From: Roseiarcus sp049513815
GTDB lineage: Bacteria > Pseudomonadota > Alphaproteobacteria > Rhizobiales > Beijerinckiaceae
Length of the DNA: 64,000 bases
Direction: 5' to 3'
NCBI GenBank assembly: GCA_049513815.1
Contig: JBEKVR010000002.1
Span: 24,797-88,796, forward strand
In this document: positions 8,694 to 16,162 of the stretch, one piece after another
Layout of the letters: each line of letters begins with the position of its first letter
Numbering within the stretch: position 1 is the first letter of the stretch
Position numbers and translations under genes: made by a program
Notes under the pieces: model-generated
What the model was told of the DNA's origin: nothing
Seen by the model: only the letters and a program-made list of their open reading frames with translations
Database searches by the model: none

Positions 8694-9380
8694 TCACCTC
8701 TTGAATCCCGGAATCTGCGGGTACTCGTTGGGCATCTTCAGTTTGGCGGCGGTCGCCAGGACCGCAGGCGGAACGGGGCGCACGCCGGTGCACTTGCTGG
8801 ACTTGACCGCGTCCCAAAGCTTGCGGGTCAGAACGAAAGTCGGCACGCCGCCGAGTTCGTGGCGAACTTCCGGATAGAGATTCGAGCGATCCTCGAGTTC
8901 GTACTCGATCATCCACCGCCGCCAGCCGTTCGGGCTCTCGGCGACGATCCAGACTTCGTCGGCGCCCTGGAACTCGATGTGATCCTCCATCTTGGCGGCG
9001 AAGAGCTGCGCGCCAATGCGCAGGCCGCGCTTGATCGTCAGGGTGTGGAGGCTCATGCCGAGCTTGGGGCTCACCGAGCGGCTGGTGACGATGCCGGCGA
9101 TGACGCCGTCGATCGCGCCGACCAGCACGAATTCGTTGGCGGTGCGATAGCGGTACCAGCCGAGCAGCTCTTCGTACATGCGCGTGGCGACGATGTCGTA
9201 ATAGTCGGCCGCAACGCCGATCAGCGGATAGACCGTGCCGAGCAGAACGCCGACCTCCTCGCGCTTGGCTTCGCGCACCACCATGAGTTCGCCGTTGGCG
9301 AGCGTGATCATCTTGGCCGGATAAGGCGTAATGGGGAGCGCGGGCGGTCGCAGTTTGCTTTCAATTGCGTCGATGGCCAT
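8694..9380 (-). CDS. Putative GNAT-fold protein of unknown function
   Basis: A 228-residue soluble protein with no confidently recognised family. The middle resembles a GNAT acyltransferase core: VVREAKREEVGVLL (beta1/alpha1), VLVGAIDGVIAGIVTSR (beta4), SLHTLTIKRGLRIGAQLF (a beta5/alpha3-like stretch) and ADEVWIVAESPNGWRRWM. The canonical acetyl-CoA pyrophosphate loop Q/RxxGxG/A is only partly matched by RGLRIGAQ. It is tightly linked to the thiolase-fold gene, 5 bp away, suggesting joint action on an acyl-CoA or acyl intermediate. The ATG at 9380 is preceded by AGAGG. Confidence 0.6.
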   Translation of the reverse strand: MAIDAIESKLRPPALPITPYPAKMITLANGELMVVREAKREEVGVLLGTVYPLIGVAADYYDIVATRMYEELLGWYRYRTANEFVLVGAIDGVIAGIVTSRSVSPKLGMSLHTLTIKRGLRIGAQLFAAKMEDHIEFQGADEVWIVAESPNGWRRWMIEYELEDRSNLYPEVRHELGGVPTFVLTRKLWDAVKSSKCTGVRPVPPAVLATAAKLKMPNEYPQIPGFKR

Positions 9381-9480
9381 TAGAGGAACCTCTTCTTAGA
9401 GCGAGGGGCCGTCCGCCCCGGTGGTCGACGGCGCGTCGCGGCGAGCGTTTCCGCCGGCGGCGCGCCGACAATTCAATTCG

Positions 9481-10353
9481 TCATTTCTTGCGCGCTTCGG
9501 CGTGCAGCTTCGGGTTGGCGGCGCCGGCGATGTCGCCGAACTTGGTCAGCGAGGCCTTCGCCTTCTTCGCCATCAGCTTGGCGTGCCGATCGTCGTCGAC
9601 GAAGGCGACGATGCGGGAGATGCACGATTCGCCGTCGACGAAACGCCACGGGAAGCAGCCGATGGTCGCCCGCTGATTGAGCAGCAGGTCGATGTCGCCG
9701 CCGACGCACTCCGCGTGGATCAGGCCATGATTGAACATCTCGATGTGCATGACTTGGTATTTGTCAGGCGTGAACACCGCTTCGAGCGTCTTGCCGTATT
9801 TCTTGATGAAATGCGCGTCGCATTCCTTGGCCTGCACCGGCATCCACTCGCGAATCTTCGTGTTCATCGGGTGGTCGGCGCTGCCGCAGTCGACGCCGAT
9901 CCAGCGTAGCTTCTTCTTCTTCGCCCAGTCGGCGAACTCGCGATCCGGCCCAGGGTGCTTGATCATGTAGCGGATCTCGTCCGCCGTCGGCTGGTCCCAG
10001 CCGTAATGGTGGTAGCCGGTGTGGATGATGAGGATGTCGCCTTCCTTCACCTCGACGCGGTCCTCGACCATCTTCGAAGTGTAGATGTCGTAGTCGCCGC
10101 AGACGTCGGAGAGATCGACCACCGCGCCCTCGTGCATGAGGAAGTCGAGCTCGAGGCTGGCGATGTCCTTACCCGGCGTATAGAAATGAATTTCGCCGTC
10201 GAGATGGGTGCCGACGTGGTTGGAGTGGGTGACCACCTGACCATTGGCGCCGTTGGGGGCAAGCCGCTTGAAGTACTGAACCTGGAGCGGAACGTAGGTG
10301 GGCCAGGGCGGCGTGCCGACGCCGAGCGGGATCGTCAAATCGATAGGTTTCAT
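9481..10353 (-). CDS. Cyclase-family (kynurenine formamidase/isatin hydrolase-like) metal-dependent hydrolase
   Basis: A 290-residue protein starting MKPIDLTIPLGVGTPPWPTY. It has the family's metal-binding signature H46-x-G-T-H50-x-D52-x3-H56 (SNHVGTHLDGEIHF), as in kynurenine formamidase, isatin hydrolase and related cyclic-amide hydrolases. The chain is longer than the ~210 residues of KynB, with extra segments around 130-190. The ATG overlaps the AllG stop by 4 bp. In this operon it is the best candidate for opening a cyclic imide or ureide, producing the ureido acid that AllFGH can phosphorolyse. A 100-bp gap follows before the GNAT-like gene. Confidence 0.85.
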   Translation of the reverse strand: MKPIDLTIPLGVGTPPWPTYVPLQVQYFKRLAPNGANGQVVTHSNHVGTHLDGEIHFYTPGKDIASLELDFLMHEGAVVDLSDVCGDYDIYTSKMVEDRVEVKEGDILIIHTGYHHYGWDQPTADEIRYMIKHPGPDREFADWAKKKKLRWIGVDCGSADHPMNTKIREWMPVQAKECDAHFIKKYGKTLEAVFTPDKYQVMHIEMFNHGLIHAECVGGDIDLLLNQRATIGCFPWRFVDGESCISRIVAFVDDDRHAKLMAKKAKASLTKFGDIAGAANPKLHAEARKK

Positions 10354-11813
10354 GGATTGCTCCTCGATGAAGCCGGCGCCGCGCCGTAAGCCTCGGCGAA
10401 GGCGAGGACGGCGTCGCGGAAACAATTCCGCGGCGGCTTGACGAGCCCGGCGCCGACCATGCCGACGCCCGGCTCCTTGTGGGCGATGCCGGTGTTGACG
10501 ACCGGCAGGATGCCGGTCTCGACGATCTTGCGGACATCGATGCCGGTCGGCGAGCCGCGGAAGTCGAGGGCCGGGATCTGGTAGGCGGCGTTCTCCGCCA
10601 ACGTGATCTCGTACATGCGGGTCGTGTAGGCGATGGCGTCCTGGGGGGAGCCGCCAACGAACTTCACGATCGCCGGCGCCGCGGCCATGCAGAAGCCGCC
10701 GATGCCCGCTGTCTCGGTAATCACGGAATCGCCGATGTCGGGCGCCGCGTCCTTGGCGGAATAGCCCGGCAGATAAAGGCCTTCCACCATCGAAGCCGGT
10801 CCGGTGAACCAGCGATCGCCGAGGCCGGAGATCTGGACGCCGAAGTCGGCGCCGTTGCGCGCCATCGCAACGATCATCGAGCTGCCCTTGACGCCGCGCG
10901 CCGCGTCGAGCGCGCACTTGCACGACGGCATCGACAAATTGAGGAAGAAGTGGTCGTTGGCGTTGAGGAAGTTCAGGATCCGCACGATCCGCTCGACCGG
11001 CTCGCCGAGTTGGACAAGCGTGGGCGCGAGTTCGCGGATGATCAGCGAAGTGCCGGCGCGGTTGCGGTTGTGGCCCTCGTCGCCCATCTGCAGCGCCTGG
11101 GCGATGACGCCCTTCATGTCGATGGGACCGTGCAGCTTCAACGCCTTCTTCATGACGGGCGCAAGGTCCGTCTCGATCCAGCGCAGGCGCGTGAGCACTT
11201 CGTCGGAGAATGCGCCGTAGCGCAAAACTTTGCCGAGCCCCTCGTTGACCGTGCAGTAGGCGCGATTGCCGAAAGCGGCGTTCTCGAAGATCCACACCGG
11301 CATCTTCGCCGTGACGATGCCGGCCATCGGGCCAACGGCGCCATGGGCGTGACAGGGCGCGAACGTGATGCGGCCGGAGGCGGCGAGCGCCTCGGCTTCG
11401 GCGCGATCCTTCGCCAGACCCTCGTAGATGAGCCCGCCGATCACGCCGCCCCGCATCGGGCCGCACATCCGCTCCCACGTCACCGGCGGTCCGGAATGGA
11501 GGACGGTGGTCGGCGTCATGCCGGGGATGACCTCGCCGGCAACGCCGATGTCGATCAGCGTCGGTTTGGCGGCAAGCAGGATGTCGACGGCCTTTTTGTT
11601 CGCCGCGGCGACATCGGTTCCGCCGCTGGCGATGCGGTCGAGAGCGTCAAGCGCGACGGCGTCGCCGCCCGCCGGCGGCCGCCAATCCACTTGCACGACC
11701 TCGGCGCCGACTGCGGCGAGGTTGTCGGCGAAAGAAGCAAGGCCGAGGTTGACGACCGACAGCCGGCTCTTGAACAGCGCCGTCACGGGCGCGACGCGGG
11801 ATTGCTCAGTCAT
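10350..11813 (-). CDS. allG: DUF1116 protein, AllG-like oxamate carbamoyltransferase subunit
   Basis: A 487-residue DUF1116 protein, matching the E. coli YlbE/AllG family in length and conserved blocks: NLGLASFADNLAAVGAEVV near the N-terminus, GEVIPGMTPTTVLHSGPPV, GPMRGGVIGGLIYEGLA, and GIGGFCMAAAPAIVKFVGG in the C-terminal half. The E. coli protein is reported to be a subunit of oxamate carbamoyltransferase with AllF and AllH. The ATG at 11813 overlaps the fdrA-like stop by 4 bp (ATGA), and the stop overlaps the cyclase start in the same way, so AllF, AllG and the hydrolase are co-translated. The frame is open further upstream, but that part shadows the fdrA-like gene. Confidence 0.9.
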   Translation of the reverse strand: MTEQSRVAPVTALFKSRLSVVNLGLASFADNLAAVGAEVVQVDWRPPAGGDAVALDALDRIASGGTDVAAANKKAVDILLAAKPTLIDIGVAGEVIPGMTPTTVLHSGPPVTWERMCGPMRGGVIGGLIYEGLAKDRAEAEALAASGRITFAPCHAHGAVGPMAGIVTAKMPVWIFENAAFGNRAYCTVNEGLGKVLRYGAFSDEVLTRLRWIETDLAPVMKKALKLHGPIDMKGVIAQALQMGDEGHNRNRAGTSLIIRELAPTLVQLGEPVERIVRILNFLNANDHFFLNLSMPSCKCALDAARGVKGSSMIVAMARNGADFGVQISGLGDRWFTGPASMVEGLYLPGYSAKDAAPDIGDSVITETAGIGGFCMAAAPAIVKFVGGSPQDAIAYTTRMYEITLAENAAYQIPALDFRGSPTGIDVRKIVETGILPVVNTGIAHKEPGVGMVGAGLVKPPRNCFRDAVLAFAEAYGAAPASSRSNP

Positions 11814-13408
11814 CGCGCGCCTGCTTTTCTGCCCTTTCTGCGCGCCCCAATTCGCTCGAGAATCTTGGTCGCCAGCGCGCAAGCCTGGTGGTTCGAGGGC
11901 ATGACGACGCAACCCGCCGCCTCGAGCTTCGCCTTCTGCTGCGCGAAGTTCTGTGGGTCGCCGGCGGTGCCGGTGATCGAAGCGAGAACCGGCAGATAGC
12001 CGCCGCGCTTGCGCGCCGCCGCGCGCATCGCCTCGACGGCGGGCGCGAGCGCTCCCGCCGGATCCGGGTGCGACCCGTAGCCGATGACGACGTCGACCAC
12101 GACGACTGCGATCCCGCGGTCTTTACGCTCGGCCATCATCCGCTCGACGCGCGCGCTGGGGTCGATCATCGGATGCGGGCGGCCGACGGTGAAGGCGTCG
12201 TCGCCGAGGTCGACCACAGTGTGGCCGACCGAGCGATGCGGATCGGCGAGCACGAACTTGGGATCGGTCTGGTTGTTGGAATGAACGGCGCCGGTCGCGC
12301 GATGCGCGACGATCCAGGCCTCGTCGGCCAGCGTGCCGCCGGTGAAGTAGCCGCGCAGGTAACGCTGCGACGGCGCGAGGCGGCGCGTTTCACGTTTGAC
12401 GGTCGCCTCGATCTCGGCCTCGGGCGCCGTGAAGGCGCGCGGCGCGTAACGCTTGCCCTTGGCCAAGGCGACGGCTATCGCGGCGGTCTCCTCGAGATTG
12501 CCGGCGAAGTGGACGACTGAGCCGTTCCGGCGAGTCTCCGGCGCCGCGCCGACGAAGAACGCGACGGCGGGCTTGCCGGCGCGCTCGAGCGCCGTGACCA
12601 CCTGCTCCGCCACTGCTTTCGCCGGCGGCTTGGAGATGATGACGATGACTTTGGTTTCGTCGTCGGCGGCGAGCGCCTCGATTCCCATCAGCGTCGTCGC
12701 GCCGCCCACCCGCTCGTTCTTAAGGTCGCGCCCGCCGGCGCCGATCGCCTGGCTGACGCCCGATCCGGCGCGGTCGATGAGGCAGGTGACTTCCTGGATG
12801 CCGGTGCCCGAGGCGCCGATGACGCCGACCGGACCGCGCTTGACGACGTTGGCGAAACAGAGCGGCATGCCGTTGATGATGGCGGTGCCGCAATCGGGCC
12901 CCATCAGCAGCAGGCCCTTGCGCCGGCTCATCGTTTTGAGGGCGATTTCGTCGGCGAGGGAGACGTTGTCGGAGAACAGCATGACGTGCAGGCCGCTCTC
13001 CAGCGCCTTGCGGGCTTCGCGCGCCGCGTAGGCGCCTGGCAGCGAGATGACCGCGAGGTTTGCGTCGGCTTGGGCCCGAAGGGCGGAGGCGAGGTTCGTC
13101 GGCGCAACATTCGCCGCTTCGCCGGTCGCCGCCTTCGCTTTGCGGCTCAGCGCCTGCTTGGCCGCGGCGCGCGCGGCGTTGGCGCTTTCGGCCGATACGC
13201 AATCGATGGCGATGACAAGATCGTTGGGCGTCGCCTCGGCGAGCGCGGCGGCGTCGAAGCCGAGCGACCGCAGCAGATCGAGGTTCATCGCCGTGCCCAT
13301 GGCGACGGTCGCGTCATGCACGCCGGAAGTTTTCTTCACCTCCTGGCTCGTCAGCATGAGCAGGGCGGAGTCGTAGTACGACTCCTTCTCGACGAAGACC
13401 GTCTTCAC
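11810..13408 (-). CDS. fdrA: FdrA/AllF-like acyl-CoA-synthetase-fold subunit of oxamate carbamoyltransferase
   Basis: A 532-residue FdrA-family protein with succinyl-CoA-ligase-like domains. Matches to E. coli FdrA include MLFSDNVSLADEIALK, GLLLMGPDCGTAIINGMPL, GVIGASGTGIQEVTCLIDRA, IISKPPAKAV, GYFTGGTLADEA, VVDLGDDAFTVGRPHPMIDP and VVVDVVIGYGSHPDPAG. The start codon is GTG at 13408 and this is the first gene of the operon. E. coli FdrA (AllF) with AllG and AllH is reported to convert oxalurate plus phosphate to oxamate plus carbamoyl phosphate. A palindromic candidate operator lies 76-103 bp upstream. Confidence 0.92.
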   Translation of the reverse strand: MKTVFVEKESYYDSALLMLTSQEVKKTSGVHDATVAMGTAMNLDLLRSLGFDAAALAEATPNDLVIAIDCVSAESANAARAAAKQALSRKAKAATGEAANVAPTNLASALRAQADANLAVISLPGAYAAREARKALESGLHVMLFSDNVSLADEIALKTMSRRKGLLLMGPDCGTAIINGMPLCFANVVKRGPVGVIGASGTGIQEVTCLIDRAGSGVSQAIGAGGRDLKNERVGGATTLMGIEALAADDETKVIVIISKPPAKAVAEQVVTALERAGKPAVAFFVGAAPETRRNGSVVHFAGNLEETAAIAVALAKGKRYAPRAFTAPEAEIEATVKRETRRLAPSQRYLRGYFTGGTLADEAWIVAHRATGAVHSNNQTDPKFVLADPHRSVGHTVVDLGDDAFTVGRPHPMIDPSARVERMMAERKDRGIAVVVVDVVIGYGSHPDPAGALAPAVEAMRAAARKRGGYLPVLASITGTAGDPQNFAQQKAKLEAAGCVVMPSNHQACALATKILERIGARRKGRKAGAR

Positions 13409-13483
13409 TTCTGCGCCTCGGCGTTTGCCCTTGGCGGTCCAACCAGCGGGAAGGTCGACGCCTCGCCCGCTGTCCTCCGCGGA

Positions 13484-13511
13484 TCGTCGTATACAAGACC
13501 GTATACGACGA
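13484..13511. promoter_or_regulatory. Candidate GntR/FCD-regulator operator upstream of the fdrA-allG operon
   Basis: Perfect inverted repeat with 11-bp arms, TCGTCGTATAC at 13484-13494 and GTATACGACGA at 13501-13511, and a 6-bp spacer (AAGACC). Each arm contains a GTATAC core, itself a 6-bp palindrome, and the two cores are 12 bp apart edge to edge, so the site could hold two dimers. FCD-type GntR regulators often bind GT-AC palindromes. The rest of the 13409-13803 gap shows no other clear signal; -10/-35 boxes were not assigned. Confidence 0.5.
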
Positions 13512-13803
13512 CAATGCGGTGAGCTGACGCAGGATCTTTGTGGCGGCGCGACGCCGCCGCCGGTCGCCTCGAGGCGCCGCGCCAGGCTTCGATCGCCGAG
13601 GCCTAGCGACGCGATTCGTGATGGGAGTGGTCGGTGAAGAGTGAAGACGCTGACGAGCGACCGCGGTTCGTTACGGCGACGAGCAGGTCACAGCTCTAAG
13701 GAGACGCGCCAGCGCATTGCCTTGGGCGCGTTCAACAGCGCCGATCATCGGCGCTGCGCGACTCGCGCGCAGGCGCCGTCAATTCAGTCTGCGTGGCTTT
13801 CAA

Positions 13804-13944
13804 TCACGGCTTCTTGGCCGGCGCGGGTACTACCGACTGAGGCGCCTTGATCTGCGACGCCTTATAGGCCGAGACGTGAGCTTTCTGCTTTTCGGCCTTC
13901 GGCTTTTTGGCCTCCTTGTTGCTCCTGAGTTGACCTTTGGCCAT
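13804..13944 (-). CDS. Small Lys-rich conserved protein (46 aa)
   Basis: A 46-residue highly basic protein beginning MAKGQLRSNKEAKKPKAEKQ and ending in a Lys/Pro-rich tail. Small proteins with the start MAKGQxRSNxEAKKPK are common in proteobacteria, with no assigned function known to me. The gene stands alone, opposite in orientation to the DUF134 gene. The high Lys content suggests nucleic-acid or ribosome contact, but that is a guess. Confidence 0.7.
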   Translation of the reverse strand: MAKGQLRSNKEAKKPKAEKQKAHVSAYKASQIKAPQSVVPAPAKKP

Positions 13945-14176
13945 TGCAACCTCCCACGGCTATCCAGCTTTCGCGACCTCGGGCGCGATCCTACCATCGA
14001 CTCTCGCGGTCGACTCGCGAATGCGCCATGAAAGATCGCGATCGCCCCGCTCGCATTGCTCGCGGTCAAATCCAGGGCGCGAACCCGCGCGGTCGCGCGC
14101 TGCGGACCGCTCCGCCGCATGTGAGCGCAGTTTGCGTCTCGGCGGCGACACATTGTCGCTGCGAACATGAATCGGA

Positions 14177-14317
14177 TTGGCGTTTGCCCCGCCTGTCGAC
14201 TTCCATGGCCGGCCTTCGGATGAAAGTGAATTCATCAATGCCATCCGTCTTCTAACCTCGGCTCTCGAGGCGCGGCCGGATGGCGGTTGGGTCGAATGGC
14301 GCGCCGAATTGATCTGA
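14177..14317 (+). CDS. Possible 46-aa protein or gene remnant
   Basis: A short open frame with a TTG start and protein-like composition: MAFAPPVDFHGRPSDESEFI followed by a helix-like segment ending in WVEWRAELI. No ATG or GTG is available upstream before an in-frame TGA. No family is recognised. It may be a small gene or the tail of a decayed one. The remainder of the 13945-14404 gap shows nothing else. Confidence 0.3.
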   Translation: MAFAPPVDFHGRPSDESEFINAIRLLTSALEARPDGGWVEWRAELI

Positions 14318-14404
14318 GTCCAACTCCCCGCTCGACCCGACGCTACGTTTGACAACCTCGGCTGGAATTCATAACGCGCGTTTGAGCAAATCAAAGGGGA
14401 CGCT

Positions 14405-14734
14405 GTGGCTCGACCGCGCCTGTGCCGCCGCGTCGACGGCATGCCGAAGGCCACCTACTTCAAGCCGCGCGCCATTCCTTTGCGGGATTTGAGCGAGGCT
14501 TGCCTGTCCGTCGAGGGATACGAAGCGATACGGCTGGCCGACCTCGAGGAGTTGACGATGGAAAACGCCGCGTCGCGCATGGGCGTCTCGCGCCACACCT
14601 TCGGCCGCATCCTCGCGGAGGGACGCAAAGCCGTGGCCGATGCGTTGGTTCACGGTCGCGCGTTGCGCATCGCAGGCGGCGATTTCGAGGTGAAACCCGC
14701 CAGCGCCCGCGGCCGACAAATCGAAAAGAGCTAA
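14405..14734 (+). CDS. DUF134 (UPF0251) HTH protein
   Basis: A 109-residue protein starting at GTG (V/M-ARPRLCRRVDGMPKATYFKP). The second half is a sigma-like helix-turn-helix typical of DUF134: EGYEAIRLADLEELTMENAA, then RMGVSRHTFGRILAEGRKAV, and the C-terminal GRALRIAGGDFEV. DUF134 proteins are predicted DNA-binding regulators of unknown target. It precedes the 2OG-oxygenase gene by 80 bp on the same strand. Confidence 0.85.
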   Translation: MARPRLCRRVDGMPKATYFKPRAIPLRDLSEACLSVEGYEAIRLADLEELTMENAASRMGVSRHTFGRILAEGRKAVADALVHGRALRIAGGDFEVKPASARGRQIEKS

Positions 14735-14814
14735 AGAACCGCTTTGCCAAAAGCGAGGCGCCGGCTGCCGACCGGCTGCTGCGGCGACACAAAATCTGAA
14801 GAAGGAACGAACAG

Positions 14815-15513
14815 ATGTCTTCCACCGACCAACCATTTTCCGTGCTCGACGAGTCGGTTCTCGCGGCGATGGAGGTTCGCCACGACCCTTATGATTACGC
14901 GTTTGTCGAGAACGTCATGCCAGCCAGCATGAAGGAGGAGATCCTCGCCGACTCGCCGGTGATTCCGCATCGCGGAACCTACGGCGTTCCCAATCTTCGC
15001 TACGGTCCCAAATTCGACGCGGTGCTCAAGGATCTCTTGAACCCGCGCTTTCGCAAGATCGTCGAGCAGAAGTTCGGCGTCGATCTGAGCAAGGGCTATC
15101 CCACCATGGTGATGATGGGCAGCACGACAGGGCACTATAACGAGGGCTACGCCCACCCCGATTCGAAGCACAAGCTGTTCACCGTGCTGCTCGGCTTCAC
15201 GCGCGAGTATCCTTACGAGCGCGGCCGCCTGCGCATCCTGCGCAGCAACGACCGCGAGGACTACGCCTTCGAGTACCCGCCGGAATACGGCAACATGTGC
15301 CTGTTCAAGGTCTCCGATAAGTCCTGGCACGGCTTCCTGCCGCAGAAGAGCGAGCGCAAGAGCCTGCAGTTCTGCTGGGTCGACTCGCAAGCCTACGCGC
15401 GCGAGACTTACATCCGGCACGCGCTGAGCGCCTGGGCCAAGGCGACGCCCGGCTTCAACAAGCTGCTCGAATATATCCCGCGCGACTGGAAGAAAGTCTT
15501 TACGCGCCATTGA
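14815..15513 (+). CDS. 2-oxoglutarate/Fe(II)-dependent oxygenase-like protein
   Basis: A 232-residue double-stranded beta-helix protein. Fe(II) ligands are visible as H114-P-D116 and the distal H172 (KSWHGFLP), with R181 as the likely 2-oxoglutarate anchor (SERKSLQFCW). This is the prolyl-4-hydroxylase-like arrangement HxD...H...R. No signal peptide. AAGGA lies 8 nt before the ATG. The substrate is unknown; in bacteria such proteins hydroxylate small molecules, sugars or proteins. It lies between DUF134 and a secreted rhodanese. Confidence 0.8.
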   Translation: MSSTDQPFSVLDESVLAAMEVRHDPYDYAFVENVMPASMKEEILADSPVIPHRGTYGVPNLRYGPKFDAVLKDLLNPRFRKIVEQKFGVDLSKGYPTMVMMGSTTGHYNEGYAHPDSKHKLFTVLLGFTREYPYERGRLRILRSNDREDYAFEYPPEYGNMCLFKVSDKSWHGFLPQKSERKSLQFCWVDSQAYARETYIRHALSAWAKATPGFNKLLEYIPRDWKKVFTRH

Positions 15514-15535
15514 TCGCCGGAAGGAGGCGGATAGC

Positions 15536-16066
15536 GTGAACGTTGCGCTCCGCATCGTCGCGTTCGCCGCCGCCTTGCTTTCACTGGACACGGCCTGCCT
15601 CGCCGCAGAGGCGTCCGCTGTTCCCGAAGCGAAACAGACGACGCTGGGCCTCTACCTGACGGCGGAGGAGGTTCCGCCGTTCCTCGCCCAGCGGGGCGGC
15701 CACAGTCTGTTCGTCGACGTCCGAATGCCGGAGGAATTGGCGTCGTCAGGCGTCGCCACGACGGTCGACGCCAACGTACCGTTGTTCTTGCTTTCCGGCA
15801 GCGACAGCAAGCCCCGACCAAACCACGACTTCGTTGCACAGGTCGAAAGCCGGTTAGCCGCCAAAGGACTGACGAAGGATGACGCTGTCGTCGTGATGTG
15901 TCGGACCGGCAGACGCAGCGCGCTGGCGGCCAGCCTTCTGGCCGGATTCGGCTTCCCCCACGTCTACAGCGTTGTCGACGGCTTCGAGGGCGATGGGCCG
16001 GGCGCCGGATGGAAGAGCAAGGGACTGCCATGGCGCCCGATAGGCGCGACGGCGCTGCCTTTCTGA
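15536..16066 (+). CDS. Exported rhodanese-domain protein
   Basis: A 176-residue protein with an N-terminal signal peptide (VNVALRIVAFAAALLSLDTACLAA) and one rhodanese domain. The domain has the entry motif FVDVRMPEE and the catalytic loop MCRTGRRSALAA (Cys nucleophile). The GTG start is supported by AAGGAGG 8 nt upstream. It probably handles sulfane sulfur or thiosulfate in the periplasm. It converges on the CoA-disulfide reductase/rhodanese/TusA/DsrE fusion gene, giving two sulfur-transfer genes side by side. Confidence 0.85.
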   Translation: MNVALRIVAFAAALLSLDTACLAAEASAVPEAKQTTLGLYLTAEEVPPFLAQRGGHSLFVDVRMPEELASSGVATTVDANVPLFLLSGSDSKPRPNHDFVAQVESRLAAKGLTKDDAVVVMCRTGRRSALAASLLAGFGFPHVYSVVDGFEGDGPGAGWKSKGLPWRPIGATALPF

Positions 16067-16104
16067 AAAGGGCGACCGCCAGAGCGGCGCCGCTGACGCC
16101 CTTT
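16067..16104. terminator. Bidirectional hairpin between convergent sulfur-transfer genes
   Basis: Inverted repeat AAAGGGCG (16067-16074) and CGCCCTTT (16097-16104), with a second inner palindrome GCGGCGCCGC in the loop. It begins immediately after the rhodanese stop and lies downstream of the oppositely oriented fusion gene, the expected place for a shared terminator. T-runs are only 3-4 nt. Confidence 0.5.
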
Positions 16105-16162
16105 GCCGTCGGCGGCGCCATTTGCGCGATATCGATCGCGTTCGACCATGGGCGCCGCGCGC

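Noticed and set aside
7354..8877. 507-codon plus-strand open frame
   Set aside because: Antisense to the thiolase-fold gene, which has clear motifs; GC-rich codon bias opens the opposite frame.
9481..11478. Upstream extension of the cyclase-family reading frame to 665 codons
   Set aside because: The extra N-terminal part is an off-frame shadow of AllG; the true start MKPIDLTIPL at 10353 has an ATGA overlap and matches the family.
10479..11999. 506-codon plus-strand open frame
   Set aside because: Shadow of AllG and the end of FdrA on the minus strand.
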